From Romanomermis culicivorax (lineage: Eukaryota > Nematoda > Enoplea > Mermithida > Mermithidae), in NCBI GenBank assembly GCA_963922205.1, contig CAWUHX010000073.1, forward strand, positions 558,001 through 622,000: a DNA stretch of 64,000 nucleotides, given 5' to 3'. Position 1 is the stretch's first letter. Each line of letters starts with the position of its first letter. The notes under the pieces were generated by a model that was not told the origin of the DNA, made no database searches, and was given only the letters and a program-made list of their open reading frames with translations. Positions 44,626 to 54,964 of this stretch are shown one piece after another. Both the position numbers and the translations under genes were made by a program.

Positions 44626-44728
44626 CTCGGGAAAAATAAGTAATTTTGGAATGATGGGAGAATTACATAATGAAATACGGATTTTACGGTGACCTCACAA
44701 AGTGCGAGGTCACTGTTAACATAAACAT

Positions 44729-45286
44729 TTACTTGTGTTGCTGGCTGCTATGGTCCCGCCCCGGCTGGCCAATTTCAGTATCCCGTTTCAATGGCGAAAT
44801 GTAGTTGGGATTGGTGGCTGACAGTGGTCTTTGGGGCAGCGGCATTACCATAAACGGTTCGGGAATATCCATTCTTTCCTCGCCTTGCCGGCTATGCATT
44901 GGTGGAATCATTGTCGGGGGTGGCATTTGAACACCCAGCAGGACCAGGAATTGATGATAATAAGGCCCACATTGCATCATTGGAAATTGCGCCATTTGGA
45001 ATTGAGTAGGTGGAGGCACTATTGCGCTTGCCAACAACTGACCTGGAAAAAGAGGGTGGTTTAGACAATCAAAACCTACCATTGGCAATCCAGGATAATT
45101 CGGCGGCAAATAAGACATTTGTTGTTGTTGAGCCTGAATCATCACGTTAGTGTCACACATGGGTGCTCCCTGCTGAGTCATTTCGTTATTTCTAGCCCTA
45201 TCTAGTGATGCTGCTCGGCTAGAATAGGCTACACCGCAATGAACCTTGCAATTGGCTACACCCCAATCAACCTGGCTTGTTTCCAT
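44729..45286 (-). CDS. Pro/Gln/Met-rich ORF downstream of a transposase
   Basis: A 185-codon minus-strand ORF. The translation is rich in Pro, Gln and Met (QAQQQQMSYLPPNYPG, VQMPPPTMIPPMHSRQ) with no recognised domain and looks disordered. It lies on the same strand as the transposase at 45984-46910, about 700 bp downstream, between the two 1.8-kb repeats. The shared strand and enclosure suggest an accessory protein of the same unit, but this is inference. It could also be an unrelated fragment. No obvious signal peptide or membrane segment. Confidence 0.4.
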   Translation of the reverse strand: METSQVDWGVANCKVHCGVAYSSRAASLDRARNNEMTQQGAPMCDTNVMIQAQQQQMSYLPPNYPGLPMVGFDCLNHPLFPGQLLASAIVPPPTQFQMAQFPMMQCGPYYHQFLVLLGVQMPPPTMIPPMHSRQGEERMDIPEPFMVMPLPQRPLSATNPNYISPLKRDTEIGQPGRDHSSQQHK

Positions 45287-45983
45287 AAAACTAGAATGAA
45301 TATTGCTAGTCTAGATCAGTGCATTTTCCATTTGCAGAACAATGCTTTGACATACTGTATAATACTGTAAAAGAATGCACTAGCCATCCAGTTCCATCCA
45401 TTAAAAACACAAATTTTTGTGATTCCAAATGAATTGTTTCCAGCCTAAACATGAGTCTTGAAAAAAATATTGTACATTCTGCCTATTACGATTAGGGCTG
45501 TGGAACATGTAGCCAATGTTTTGATTCAATGTAAACTGTTATTGGGTAGTATAGTAAACAATTTTAAACTACTGGATTTTATGACGACTAAGTTAAAAAT
45601 CTACCCATCCATAAGCTATAGCAAGTGGCTATAGGGTGACATTTAGCAGGTGCAAAGACACTATCTCGAATGTAACACGTAGAATTATTCTGCTGAGGCT
45701 TCTTTATACTCGAATTCACAAAACTACAACATTTTTTGGCACTTATGCAGTTTAGCGTGCACCAAAAAAATTTTTTTTTTGAATTTCAGAAAAACGTCGA
45801 TTTATACTAAATCGAATATGCTGATAACGAATATGATAATCATTTTCATTTTTGAATTATTTTTGTTTCAAAAAATTTATAAAAAACCATAATTCTATCG
45901 CTTTTTTATTTTCCAAACTTTATCTCAATTTTCAACTAAACAACAAATAACACATCGTTAACTGAAAACCGTAAAAATCTGAA

Positions 45984-46910
45984 TCACATCGTCCCATCCG
46001 GATACACTAATCTTATATGTTCAATAAAATGATGAAACGGATTGGACCCGAAACGCTGACGCCATATAAACTCCACTAAATAACTATCCAACATTTCACA
46101 ATGAGTGCCGAACCTTTGTTTGTTTTTTTCTTTAGCTTTTTGCCAAATAGATTCGACATGATTCGTCGTAGCATTAGTGATTGGATCGACAAAATTTATA
46201 GAATGATTTACAGTAAGATGCTGATATCCCAAATTGGCAACCGTGTTATAAGCACCCCATAAATCGGACAGGACAGTAGTACCGGGTAAAACATACTGTT
46301 GCAAAATTGGCAACAGGGTACCAGCATTCCTCTGGTCAACAGCAACTAAGAAACTTTCCTTTGTTTCAACATCATATACACCGAAAACCCACTGCTTGCA
46401 AACTAAATGACCTCTGTGGTATTTTCGGCGAACAAAACAGCTTTCATCGATTTCAACTGTGTGTCCTATGCCACCAATCAGAACAGGATTTAACAGAAAA
46501 TATTCATGACATATGTCTCTGCAAAACTGCTTCCAATCGACAGCCGTATGCTGACCACCAATTTCTAATTCACGCTGGACAAAATCTTGCTTATCGATTT
46601 CGTACGACCAAAAATAACATAACTGCAAAATTTGTGGTATTTCCAAATGACTGCCGGAAAAAAAGGTATTTTTGCGGATGGAGCATTTTTTCCGACAAGC
46701 TCTACCAGCAGAACATTGCCATATAATTCCATCAGTTCCTTTATCGTTAACTAATCTCATAGGATTATTGCCAACACAATTTCCACCTTCCCAAACTTTG
46801 TTTCTGTTGATCAACCCGTGATTTTGAGCCCATAAAATTGCTTCTCTAGATGTTGCCGTAACATGAAACAAATCTTTCATGTGAAAATCAGTAAGATTTG
46901 GAAACGCCAT
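45984..46910 (-). CDS. Merlin/IS1595-family transposase, intact and intronless
   Basis: A 308-codon ORF without stops. The N-terminal third has a Cys-rich zinc-ribbon-like part (WQCSAGRACRKKCSIRKNTF) followed by the ISXO2-type linker. The DDE core has D155 in VEIDESCFVRRKYHRG, D216 in TVLSDLWGAYN and E253 in NHVESIWQKAK, the three signature blocks of the IS1595/IS1016 and eukaryotic Merlin superfamily. A typical Merlin transposase is 270-350 aa, so this is full length. All catalytic residues are present. It lies between two 1.8-kb direct repeats and begins only about 36 bp from one of them. It lacks the introns found in its relatives at 28 and 62 kb, so it is a different lineage. It catalyses cut-and-paste DNA transposition. 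Confidence 0.9.
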   Translation of the reverse strand: MAFPNLTDFHMKDLFHVTATSREAILWAQNHGLINRNKVWEGGNCVGNNPMRLVNDKGTDGIIWQCSAGRACRKKCSIRKNTFFSGSHLEIPQILQLCYFWSYEIDKQDFVQRELEIGGQHTAVDWKQFCRDICHEYFLLNPVLIGGIGHTVEIDESCFVRRKYHRGHLVCKQWVFGVYDVETKESFLVAVDQRNAGTLLPILQQYVLPGTTVLSDLWGAYNTVANLGYQHLTVNHSINFVDPITNATTNHVESIWQKAKEKNKQRFGTHCEMLDSYLVEFIWRQRFGSNPFHHFIEHIRLVYPDGTM

Positions 46911-46946
46911 TTCGATTGGTTTGAATTTGTCGTATAAGCGGTCCTA

Positions 46947-48790
46947 TGCCCTCGGCTACCTAGCTGCGGTTCTCGGGAGATCCAATCTGGTACAGTCCCT
47001 GATGCTAACCCGGTTCTAGATACAATCCTACTGCAGGTCACGGAGACTGAGTGAACCAAGATATTTACTTTGGGAGATGACAAAAGTGCAAATACAACTG
47101 TGAGCAAATGAATAAACGGAATACAAAGTACCAAAGTGAACATGACGCTAATTTCCTCCCTAAGTCGCTGACCCTTCTTTCGTCCCTGTGCACAGAGCCC
47201 CAGGGACTTTCGGGTGTCTCAATCCACGACCTAAGCTGAAAGTTTGTCCCAAGACAAAAACCGTTTACCTAGCTGCTGAATAACCACTCACTACTCTCCT
47301 TGATCAAGATTGAACGTCAGAAATCTTCTCAGGTCGCGGGGTCCTCTAAGCGAGTCCGCGACGCGCGAATCGAAATACACAATAATACGAACGAGAAGTA
47401 CGTCCTCAATCCTTCCACAGTCGCCGCGAGTCTTCTTCGAAGACGCAATAATGAACGCGACCGGACGACAATAATGTGTTAAAATAATAATGAAAAAACA
47501 AACTGCAACGCGTCTAACATCGACTTGCCAGTTGCATGCAAAACATTCGCGCCACCATTTATGTATTTTTTGAACCAAAAATGTATGTGACACAAACCGT
47601 TTTACCGGTTTGTTTACCTAAGAATAAATGAAATCACTTTAACAACAAGGGAACTTTAGAAAATGGAAGTGAGGCAATTAGAGGACCAAAGGTCAGAGGA
47701 ATTGACCCTCTGACATCCCTCCCCCCCAAAGGCAAGACTTTTCCCACCAGCGAAGGGAAAAGTCAGGAGGTCCCCCAAAGGCCCCAGACTCCTGATGCCG
47801 ACGACTGACGCCTCCAAATGTTCAAAAAGCGACGCTGCGCGCCGTTGACGCAATAAAATAAATACGAAATAAAACGCCTGTATTGAACGGTATCTTCACA
47901 ACTATGGGGCCGATGGCGCCGGATGCTACCACCGACGATAAAAGTTTACTAATAAAAATGCCCCGTGGGCCCGTTCCCAAATAAAAAGAATAGAATGTTT
48001 GAACGAATAGCATTCCCGGCACTCGGGCCGAATTTGACCAAGAAATAAAAATAAAATCGTTTGACCGGCGGCGACCCCCGCCGTGCGCGAGTTAGGTTGT
48101 GGGCTGCTCCCCAGCTCCCCACTGCCGTCGATGTGTTTATTATCGGCGGCTCCTCCATCACCGATTTTGGCGTTGGTCTCCGTCCTCTCCGGAGGGGGGG
48201 TTGTTGAACCTGGAGAGCCCGCAAGACTTTCGCGATTTCGGCCGCCGTTGCTCCTCTGGCCCCTTGGCCGGACACTGGCCCCCCCAATGCCTTTGGTATT
48301 ATCTGCCCCCAGGGAGAAAGGATGCCTGAAAACCAAATCCTCTGGCCCTTTGACTGTCTAGATTTTGAACCAAAAATATTTATGATATTTGTTGTTAAAG
48401 TGAATCTGCCTTATTAAAAGGTAAACTTAAACCAATAACACGGTTTGTGCCACAAAAAAAAAAGAATTTGAAGTGAAAATATGTTTTAGAAAAAAGGATA
48501 AAGAGAAATATAAAAATGGTTGCGCGAACGCTGCCTACACACTACACGATGCTAGTTGGTGACTGCTTTGGAAGGAAAAGAATGGTGAAAATTTACGAAA
48601 ATACAAAAATTGGATTATCATTTACAAATTCACCGAAAAGGAGGTACAAAATATCTTTGTGCAGATTCGAATAGAACAAAAACACAGGCGAAAAATAAAT
48701 GAACCAAATTACTGAGATTAGTACGAGAGGCAATTTTAAGGCAAATTTTAAAGTGGCACAACTGGTTTTTCATTTTGTAATACTAACGCT
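46947..48790 (-). repeat. 1.8-kb direct repeat, copy B
   Basis: Same order as copy A, with GC-rich middle (47700-48340). GAGGACCAAAGGTCAGAG at 47679 and CTCTGAC at 47717 form a dyad. GACACAAACCG at 47590 pairs with the reverse complement at ~48440, so each repeat carries inverted internal arms of roughly 60-70 bp. Confidence 0.8.
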
Positions 48791-49850
48791 CGGAGAACAA
48801 AACACAAATTGATTGATTTTTCGATATTGAATAATTTAATCAACCAATAAGTGTTTCAAAACCGCAAACTTCTAGCTGCTCTACTTAGGAAAATTCTGAC
48901 CAATAATGAAGGATAATCAAATTTACATTAAATTCTGATTCAAATGGAAATTAAAACAATCTAGAGTGGAAATTATTTGATGGAAGCATTAACTAGCTTG
49001 AGCATAACATGATGCTCCTTGAGCTAAATGTCATACTGCTTAGTCCACAATTGCTACAATAAACACCTCTGTCTCCTCAGTGCTGGGCAAATTTATTACA
49101 TTCTGGACATTCCCTATTAAAAATTACTCTTTTCCTACAGAATTTCATTAAAAATTTTTAGGATATGATTGTAAATCTACTCAAGAGCTATCAGAAACTA
49201 TAATTTTATCTATATTTAATGTGTCGATTCAGAGAAAATTCTAATGAAAGTTGATTATATGTTTTGTGTTGTGTGATGTCAAATACATTAATGGCTGAAT
49301 AAAACGCACAGTGGGAATGCCATGATGTGCTGAGCTAGCTATACAAAACATCTTCATGGGGTGTATTTTTGATTCTTATTGTGCAGAAGAGGTGGGAATT
49401 ATTGAGGATCATCACTGTCCGGGTCCTCATTAGTTACACCATGACTGTTTTCAGTATGTTATAGGTGACATTCAAGGTTATTACTGTCTTTGTGCCTTTA
49501 AACAGATGATTGATACATTTCCATGTATTCCACTTATAAGTACTGGTCATAAGATTGTTAAGGATACTGTAGCTTATTTTATTGATGAAGGCTATCATTA
49601 TGATTTTGATGATGATCTTGTTGTCCAAACACTAAGGGAGTTCATTAACCGTAAGTTGTAAAGTTTTGCTTACATTCTTATATTTTTGTATGTTTGCTTG
49701 CAGTAATACTATTCTATTTTATACAATCATCTAGTTTATGCTTTACGTTTGTACTCTGTTTTATTCTATTGTGATTTCTGATAATTATAGATACCAATTC
49801 ATTTAAAATAAAATCATTTTAAGAATTGTTCAAGTAAAAAGTGGCCAGTT
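48791..49850. other. AT-rich flank; possible Polinton left part
   Basis: No certain gene. Between 49470 and 49650 a plus-strand reading with MIDTFPCIPLISTG and a FDDDLVVQTLREFINR stretch looks coding and precedes the packaging ATPase remnant, but I cannot name it. Confidence 0.3.
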
Positions 49851-49889
49851 TTTGTTGTTGTGAAAGATAGAGAGATGTCAGATGTTGAA

Positions 49890-50464
49890 GAGTTTTATAT
49901 GTGGAAGCATCCATTTAATTGCATAGTTTCTGCTCCAATAAATCAGGAAAAACTCTATTTGTTGAAAAATAGATTTTTGCGAAAGAAATGATAAACCCTC
50001 CTCCTGTGAAAATTTATTGGTGTTATTCAAAATGGCAAGAAGCTCACAATGAGTTAGTTCAAAAATGTCCTTATGTAGAATTTATTCAAGCTTCACCTGA
50101 CTTGAAAGAACTACAAAAAAGTAAAGCCACACCTAAATTATTAATTATGGATTATATGATGCAAGAGATGAAGAATGATCAACGATTAACTCAACTTTTT
50201 ATTAAAGGATCCCATCACTGGAACCTATCAATTATACATATAGTTCAGAATGCATTTTTTGATGGAATGCGTATGAGTAGTATAAATGCTCAATATTTAA
50301 TATTTATAAAAAAGCCTAGCAACAAGTTGCAAGTTCACACACTGGCTCGACAAATTTTCCCAACTACTTCAAAATATTTCATAGAGGTGTATGAGGATGC
50401 TACCAGTATACTATATGGTTATTTCTTAATAGTTCTTACACAGACATGTCATGAAAAGTATTGA
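49890..50464 (+). pseudogene. Polinton packaging ATPase (FtsK/HerA type), broken
   Basis: From 49908 the reading HPFNCIVSAPINQEKLYLL occupies the place of the P-loop, but the G-x-x-G-x-G-K-T pattern is lost (APINQEKL). A frameshift at about 49987 leads into a 158-codon frame with IYWCYSKWQ, LLIMDYMM (Walker B-like), QLFIKGSHHWNLSIIHIVQN and NAQYLIFIKKPSNK, then LARQIFP and EVYEDATSILYGYFLI. These are the signature blocks of the Polinton DNA-packaging ATPase (SHH-x-x-S-x-x-x-x-x-QN). The enzyme would pump DNA into capsids. With a broken P-loop it is dead. Confidence 0.82.
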
Positions 50465-50695
50465 CCTAGATCTAACATATTTCCCGACAATGATCACATG
50501 ATTTTATATACAGCTTAATAATTGATCATTTTTACAAATAACTTTTTACAAGTTAGTTGGATATTATTATTTATTGATATGTTATACAGTAAATACACTT
50601 GTTTAATAGTCTTACTGTAATTCTCTTTATATCTGCTTCATTGTATAGGTACATTATCCTTTTCAATTTTTGAAAATGAAGAAACTGTAAATGTT

Positions 50696-51410
50696 ATGGA
50701 TTTTACGATACCAGATAGGAAAAATGGTGCAGATCCAGAATATTTATGGGAAAATTATAAATTACATATAGCACCCCTACTATGTTTTGTAGAAAAAATT
50801 TTACAATGTCCACAGAATGATGATCAATTTAGCAATTACAAGCATGTTTCAAAATATATATTTTCAATCCTACTGTATTTTCTTACTGTAGCTGTATCAG
50901 TAAATTTCAAAACTTGCACATCAAAGGTACTAGGTTAGGATATGTTCATGCTGTAGATTTATTAAGTGGTCAGAAAAAAAATTTAACATTTCATCAGTTT
51001 GATCGAAATTTTTGAAGAGGTTGGTCTTTTTTCTATAATTTTTTGTTTGTTTTTTGTCAATTACAATGTTCACCGCAATTGAAGTTTTTGTCAGATTGGT
51101 CAAAAATAATGTAAAAAGTAAAAATTTTATATCTATTCCACCTGTCTACCTATCAAGTTATGATATTATTTTTATTTGAGGTATAATACTAAGCAACAAA
51201 CAGAAATGAGAGATGGCTGATTTGTTCTGGACTCGTTTCTCACCCAAAGCCAAGACTGCAATCATTTATGTTGCCAAGTTGGTTTATCTATGGGACATAA
51301 AAAAGTTACACAGTTTTGGTGTTTTGCTAAATTATACTAATGGAATTGGATATGATCAAACCTTGCTTTATTTTTGTAGATCTTTTTTCAAAACTACATA
51401 CAACTCTTAA
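50696..51410 (+). pseudogene. Unidentified Polinton-region fragments
   Basis: Short open pieces (50696-50938, 51213-51410) without a clear motif lie between the ATPase and the small hydrophobic protein. A SKVLG end and a following LGYVHAVDLLSGQKK reading suggest one disrupted protein. Confidence 0.3.
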
Positions 51411-51586
51411 ATTGTTTTTTATGAATATGAATAATTTGTGTACTTTTTCTAGACACAAAGAGTTGAACATTATTATACAAAAGGAATCTTTTTTACTATT
51501 TTAATGTGATACATTAACAGTTTCAATGTAAATTTAACGTTTGTTCATTATTGTGATATTTTTCTGCACTGTAGGATCTGTATTGT

Positions 51587-51930
51587 ATGGCTTCTACATT
51601 AAAGAAATATATTCAAGACCTCAATGTGTTGAAAAATTCAAATTGGATTCAAAGACCTGTTTTTCTTCAACATTCTTCCCCCAATTTGATTTGTTGTATA
51701 TGCCAAATTTGTTTAAACATATTGAACGGTAATATTTCTATTAATTCAAAGTTTAAAAAAAAAATTTGCCAAACATAAGTTATTGCTCAAAGCTTTATCC
51801 ACAAGACATGAAAAAAACTTAGGTAATAAATGTAGAAGAAATGTTCAAAGTGGTGGAGCATTTTTACCTCTAGTATTACCAGCTTTATTATCTACACCAG
51901 GTACTTTTGTTACAGAGAAATTATTATAGA
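51587..51930 (+). pseudogene. Small Polinton protein with GGAFLPL hydrophobic segment
   Basis: An ATG at 51587 starts MASTLKKYIQDLNVLK. After a frame change, a basic stretch (NKCRRNVQSG) runs into SGGAFLPLVLPALLS. Polintons encode a short protein of this layout just ahead of a structural gene: basic N-terminus then a G-G-F/A-L-P-L-hydrophobic segment. It is compared with adenovirus-like membrane-active or DNA-binding core peptides. Function here is inferred from position. Confidence 0.55.
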
Positions 51931-52640
51931 ATTAAATTTGCTAGTAAATTTGCTCTTATTCCTCATGAGGTTCTCAATAAGCTGAATAACTCTCATGCTT
52001 CTTCTTCTTTGACTGCAAATGAAAATACAGGTATAGCTAAACAAGTTGACATGTATCATAAGGAATTGGAGCGCATTTTGAAGGACAATGCAGTAACACC
52101 TGGAAAACAATACAAAATGTACTCACAACTATTTTCACAATATTTAACTTTTGAACATGAAGATGCTCAACCTACTACCACAATTTTGAAACAGAAAGTT
52201 ATTGATGTAATGATGAAAATGAAAATGATGGTGCTAATTTGAAATAAAAAGAAAAAGAATGGTTGAATGATGAAAAGTTATGCAATAGTATTCCTAAACA
52301 ATTTAAACATTTCAGCACCATTATTACTGGAACATGTGTGATGTAACCTTGATATAAATGTCAATAAGCAATATGAAGTATTAATTGATGGGAAATTAAT
52401 TAAGGGATCACATTTTATTGATTTATTACATGATTTGTAACGTAAATGTTCAAAAATTACACAACCATTTGCAGTAGCTGAATTTGCTAAGGCTTTGAAA
52501 AAACATAATGTACCCTTAGAGGATATAGGAAATCCTTTATGTAAAATGTTATTCACTATACCTCAGAAATTCGCCTACCATTCACCTCGGGAAGAATCAG
52601 ATGATCAGGCAGGCAGTAGTTTCAAGGTTGAATAGATCAC
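51907..52640 (+). pseudogene. Polinton structural/unknown protein remnant
   Basis: The first part (51930-52242) reads KFALIPHEVLNKL and helical segments with ELERILKD and YSQLFSQYL. A second part (52360-52440) reads ILIDGKLIKGSHFIDLLHDL, then AVAEFAKALKKHNVPLEDIGNP. The order and the 'iDg-k-i-GS-x-i-x-x-L' block resemble a conserved Polinton protein of unknown function preceding integrase. Multiple stops. Confidence 0.5.
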
Positions 52641-52799
52641 TTGTGAAAGGTATTGACTTATTTTCAAGTGGTGAAGAAGATATCAAAGAGGATTCATTCT
52701 TGAGTGAAGGAGCCTTGACAGAAAAGAAAATAGGAAGAAATGTTAGATCACTCAGAAGAAGGTATACTGGTTTGTACTAGAATGATGAATACCTTACTT

Positions 52800-53330
52800 T
52801 CCAAATGGTACAAAAATTTACACTGAAATCCCATAGCTTTTTCTACTATTGAAAAATTATATGTTGAGGCTAGAAAACACTATAAAACAATCAAACATAA
52901 AAATGTTAAAGATTGGCTCTGGAAACAAGATAGTTACACCCTACATAAACGAATCAACAAAAAGTTTTCAGGTAACTGTATATGGATATAAATATATGTT
53001 TATGTGTATAGATGTGTTCAGTAAATATGCATTGGTGAATCATTAAAATCAAAACATGCAAAGAATATATGCAATGCTTTTCAAAATATTTTAAAAAGAG
53101 GTCAAGTTCCTTGGAGAGAGCACAGCAATAAAGGAACAGAATTTGTCAATAATAATTTCCAGAAATTACTAAAAACCAATGATATAATTTTTTTTACTTC
53201 CCAGAATGAAGACGTTAAATGTTCAATAGTGGAAGGGGTTCACAAAAATGATATTTTACCAGCAGTTGTTTCCAACTATAATCATTCTATTCATAGATCA
53301 ATTAATGAAAAATCTGTTAATGTAAATTAT
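52800..53330 (+). pseudogene. Polinton rve integrase, broken
   Basis: The N-terminal module reads VKDWLWKQDSYTLHKRI (52900-52955), a hallmark of Maverick integrases. A frame change leads to YKYMFMCIDVFSKYALV with a core strand, then KSKHAKNICNAFQNIL, NKGTEFVNNNFQKLL (second acidic block, where D-K-G-T-E-F is usual and the Asp is lost) and VKCSIVEG with the terminal Glu, followed by NYNHSIHRSI. The segment with the first catalytic Asp-Leu appears deleted. It would integrate linear DNA into the host. Confidence 0.8.
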
Positions 53331-54960
53331 TCACGGTGTTTTCAGCCTGCCACTGGGTGTCACCTGACCGCCTTCTCCAAAAATCAATAATTCTGGGGTA
53401 CTCCTGGTGCTTCCGAATCTTTTCCATTATATACTGTAGTCAAAAAATCTCCAAAATCGTCCACTGTAGAACGACCTATGATTTATGTTTCATTTTTCGA
53501 AATTTGATATCAGTGTGGAGAAAATTTTTTCGGTTTTATGATAAATATAGTTTTATAACATGGTTTAATTTTTTTTCGTAACGGTATTCAGTGCAATCCC
53601 TAAATGGATGGGCGTATGCAGTGGTGTCGTTTTCTGCCGTCAGAGTTGATTTGAAATTCCAAATTTTGCACCTGTTACTGACTGTTTTTTTCCCTGAGAC
53701 TCTTTAGCCATTTGGCCACAAATGGCAAAAATTTTTCCATCATATAGTTTTATCGCTTAACAATGCAGCCAGCCACCATATGCTTTATTTTTGCGTTTTT
53801 GAGCTTTTCTGAATATATTCATGTTTCTGCAGTCAGTAATTTGTCAGAAGTCGAGAAAAGACAAAAAAAATTGATTTTCAGCTCAGATTATGATAGACAA
53901 CCAAAAAACCAAAGTGAGGAAAACCTAGATTGCATAAAAATTTGACTTGTGACCATACCTGTAAGGGGTCGGACCAGTTGGGAGAGTTAAACCCAAAATT
54001 ATGGGTTGGGGGTTCCAACATTTCCATAACTTGGAGGGGGGGGGGGGTCGAAAAAAGCCCAAAAAAGTCGAAATAATTTTGCAACATTTTCACAAAAAGG
54101 GCCAAATAAAGCCACTTTTTTCCAATTGTTCTCTAGTCTGAGGGGTGGATGGGTATAAGGTCGACCAAGTTAGGGGTGGGGGTTCCCCCCCAATTACAGG
54201 TATAATAATAATATTTCATAAGTACGGTCAGCCAGGGTTACTTGCACCACTTTTTGCGAAAAAAGTTTAGTTCTTAACATCCCCTTTTTCACAGAATTGT
54301 CAGAAAAAAGTCATATTTGGCCAAAACATGAAGGAATGGTCACTCTACAATACCGCAAAGTTTGACTTTCATGTAGATCGAGTTTTTTTTTTTAAATTTC
54401 ATCAGAAGTGCAAGTTACCCCACCTTGGGGCTACTAACACCACTACATTAAAAAACTATGAATAAGTGTATCTATGTGCAAATAACACTCATATTAGGGC
54501 TAAATGTATTTTTTTTAGTATTATATATTTAGTATTTTTAAAAAAATTACAACCAACAAGAAACTTTACGCGAACAAGAGAAAATCATGGCATCATGATA
54601 AATTTTACGGAATGTATGACATGAACAATGCAAATATGAGAAAGATCAAGCAAATAAAGCACATTACTTCATATTAACAAACCAGGCTGGAATTTCATTC
54701 ACAGTTTAGGAACAAATTTCATAATAACCACTACCTTTTGGAGTTGGTGGATCAACTAAAGTGCAAACCATATCGATCTTTGTAATCCAGCATACATCCT
54801 CTTTATTGGGAAACATTATTTGACTAGTCAGATGCAAAAACTTGATGAAGAGGTCGTCATTCTCCAATGAAATCAAGTCAGCGACACTGATCCACCATGT
54901 TCAGTCGTATCTGACCCCAACCAATCCCCTATTTTGATGTCATTCAAATCGTCTACCAAT
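53331..54960. other. No recognisable gene; long G-run
   Basis: A G12 run lies at 54036-54047. Open frames (53336-53581, 53763-53945) show no domain. The latter begins with a hydrophobic FIFAFLSFSEYIHVSA stretch resembling a signal peptide, but nothing conserved follows. Confidence 0.35.
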
Positions 54961-54964
54961 TTGA

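Larger units (their letters stand above)
49860..53330 (+). mobile_element. Polinton/Maverick fossil
   Basis: Four successive remnants on one strand match the gene set of Polintons (large self-synthesising DNA transposons related to adintoviruses and virophages): packaging ATPase, a small hydrophobic capsid-associated protein, further structural or unknown proteins, and an rve integrase. All are broken by stops or frameshifts. No polymerase B, major capsid or terminal inverted repeats are recognised, so only part of an element (normally 15-20 kb) is left. Confidence 0.72.

Noticed and set aside
45984..46910. Bacterial contamination carrying an IS1595 insertion sequence
   Set aside because: Flanks are eukaryotic repeats, and related copies at 28 and 62 kb contain spliceosomal introns, so a eukaryotic Merlin lineage fits better.
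42834..48790. The 1.8-kb direct repeats as LTRs of a retrotransposon
   Set aside because: TG...CA tips are suggestive, but the interior has no gag or pol, no TGG primer-binding site next to either repeat and no purine tract.
53763..53945. Signal-peptide-like small secreted protein
   Set aside because: Only a hydrophobic start is seen. The remainder is Lys/Gln-rich with no Cys pattern and overlaps low-complexity sequence.
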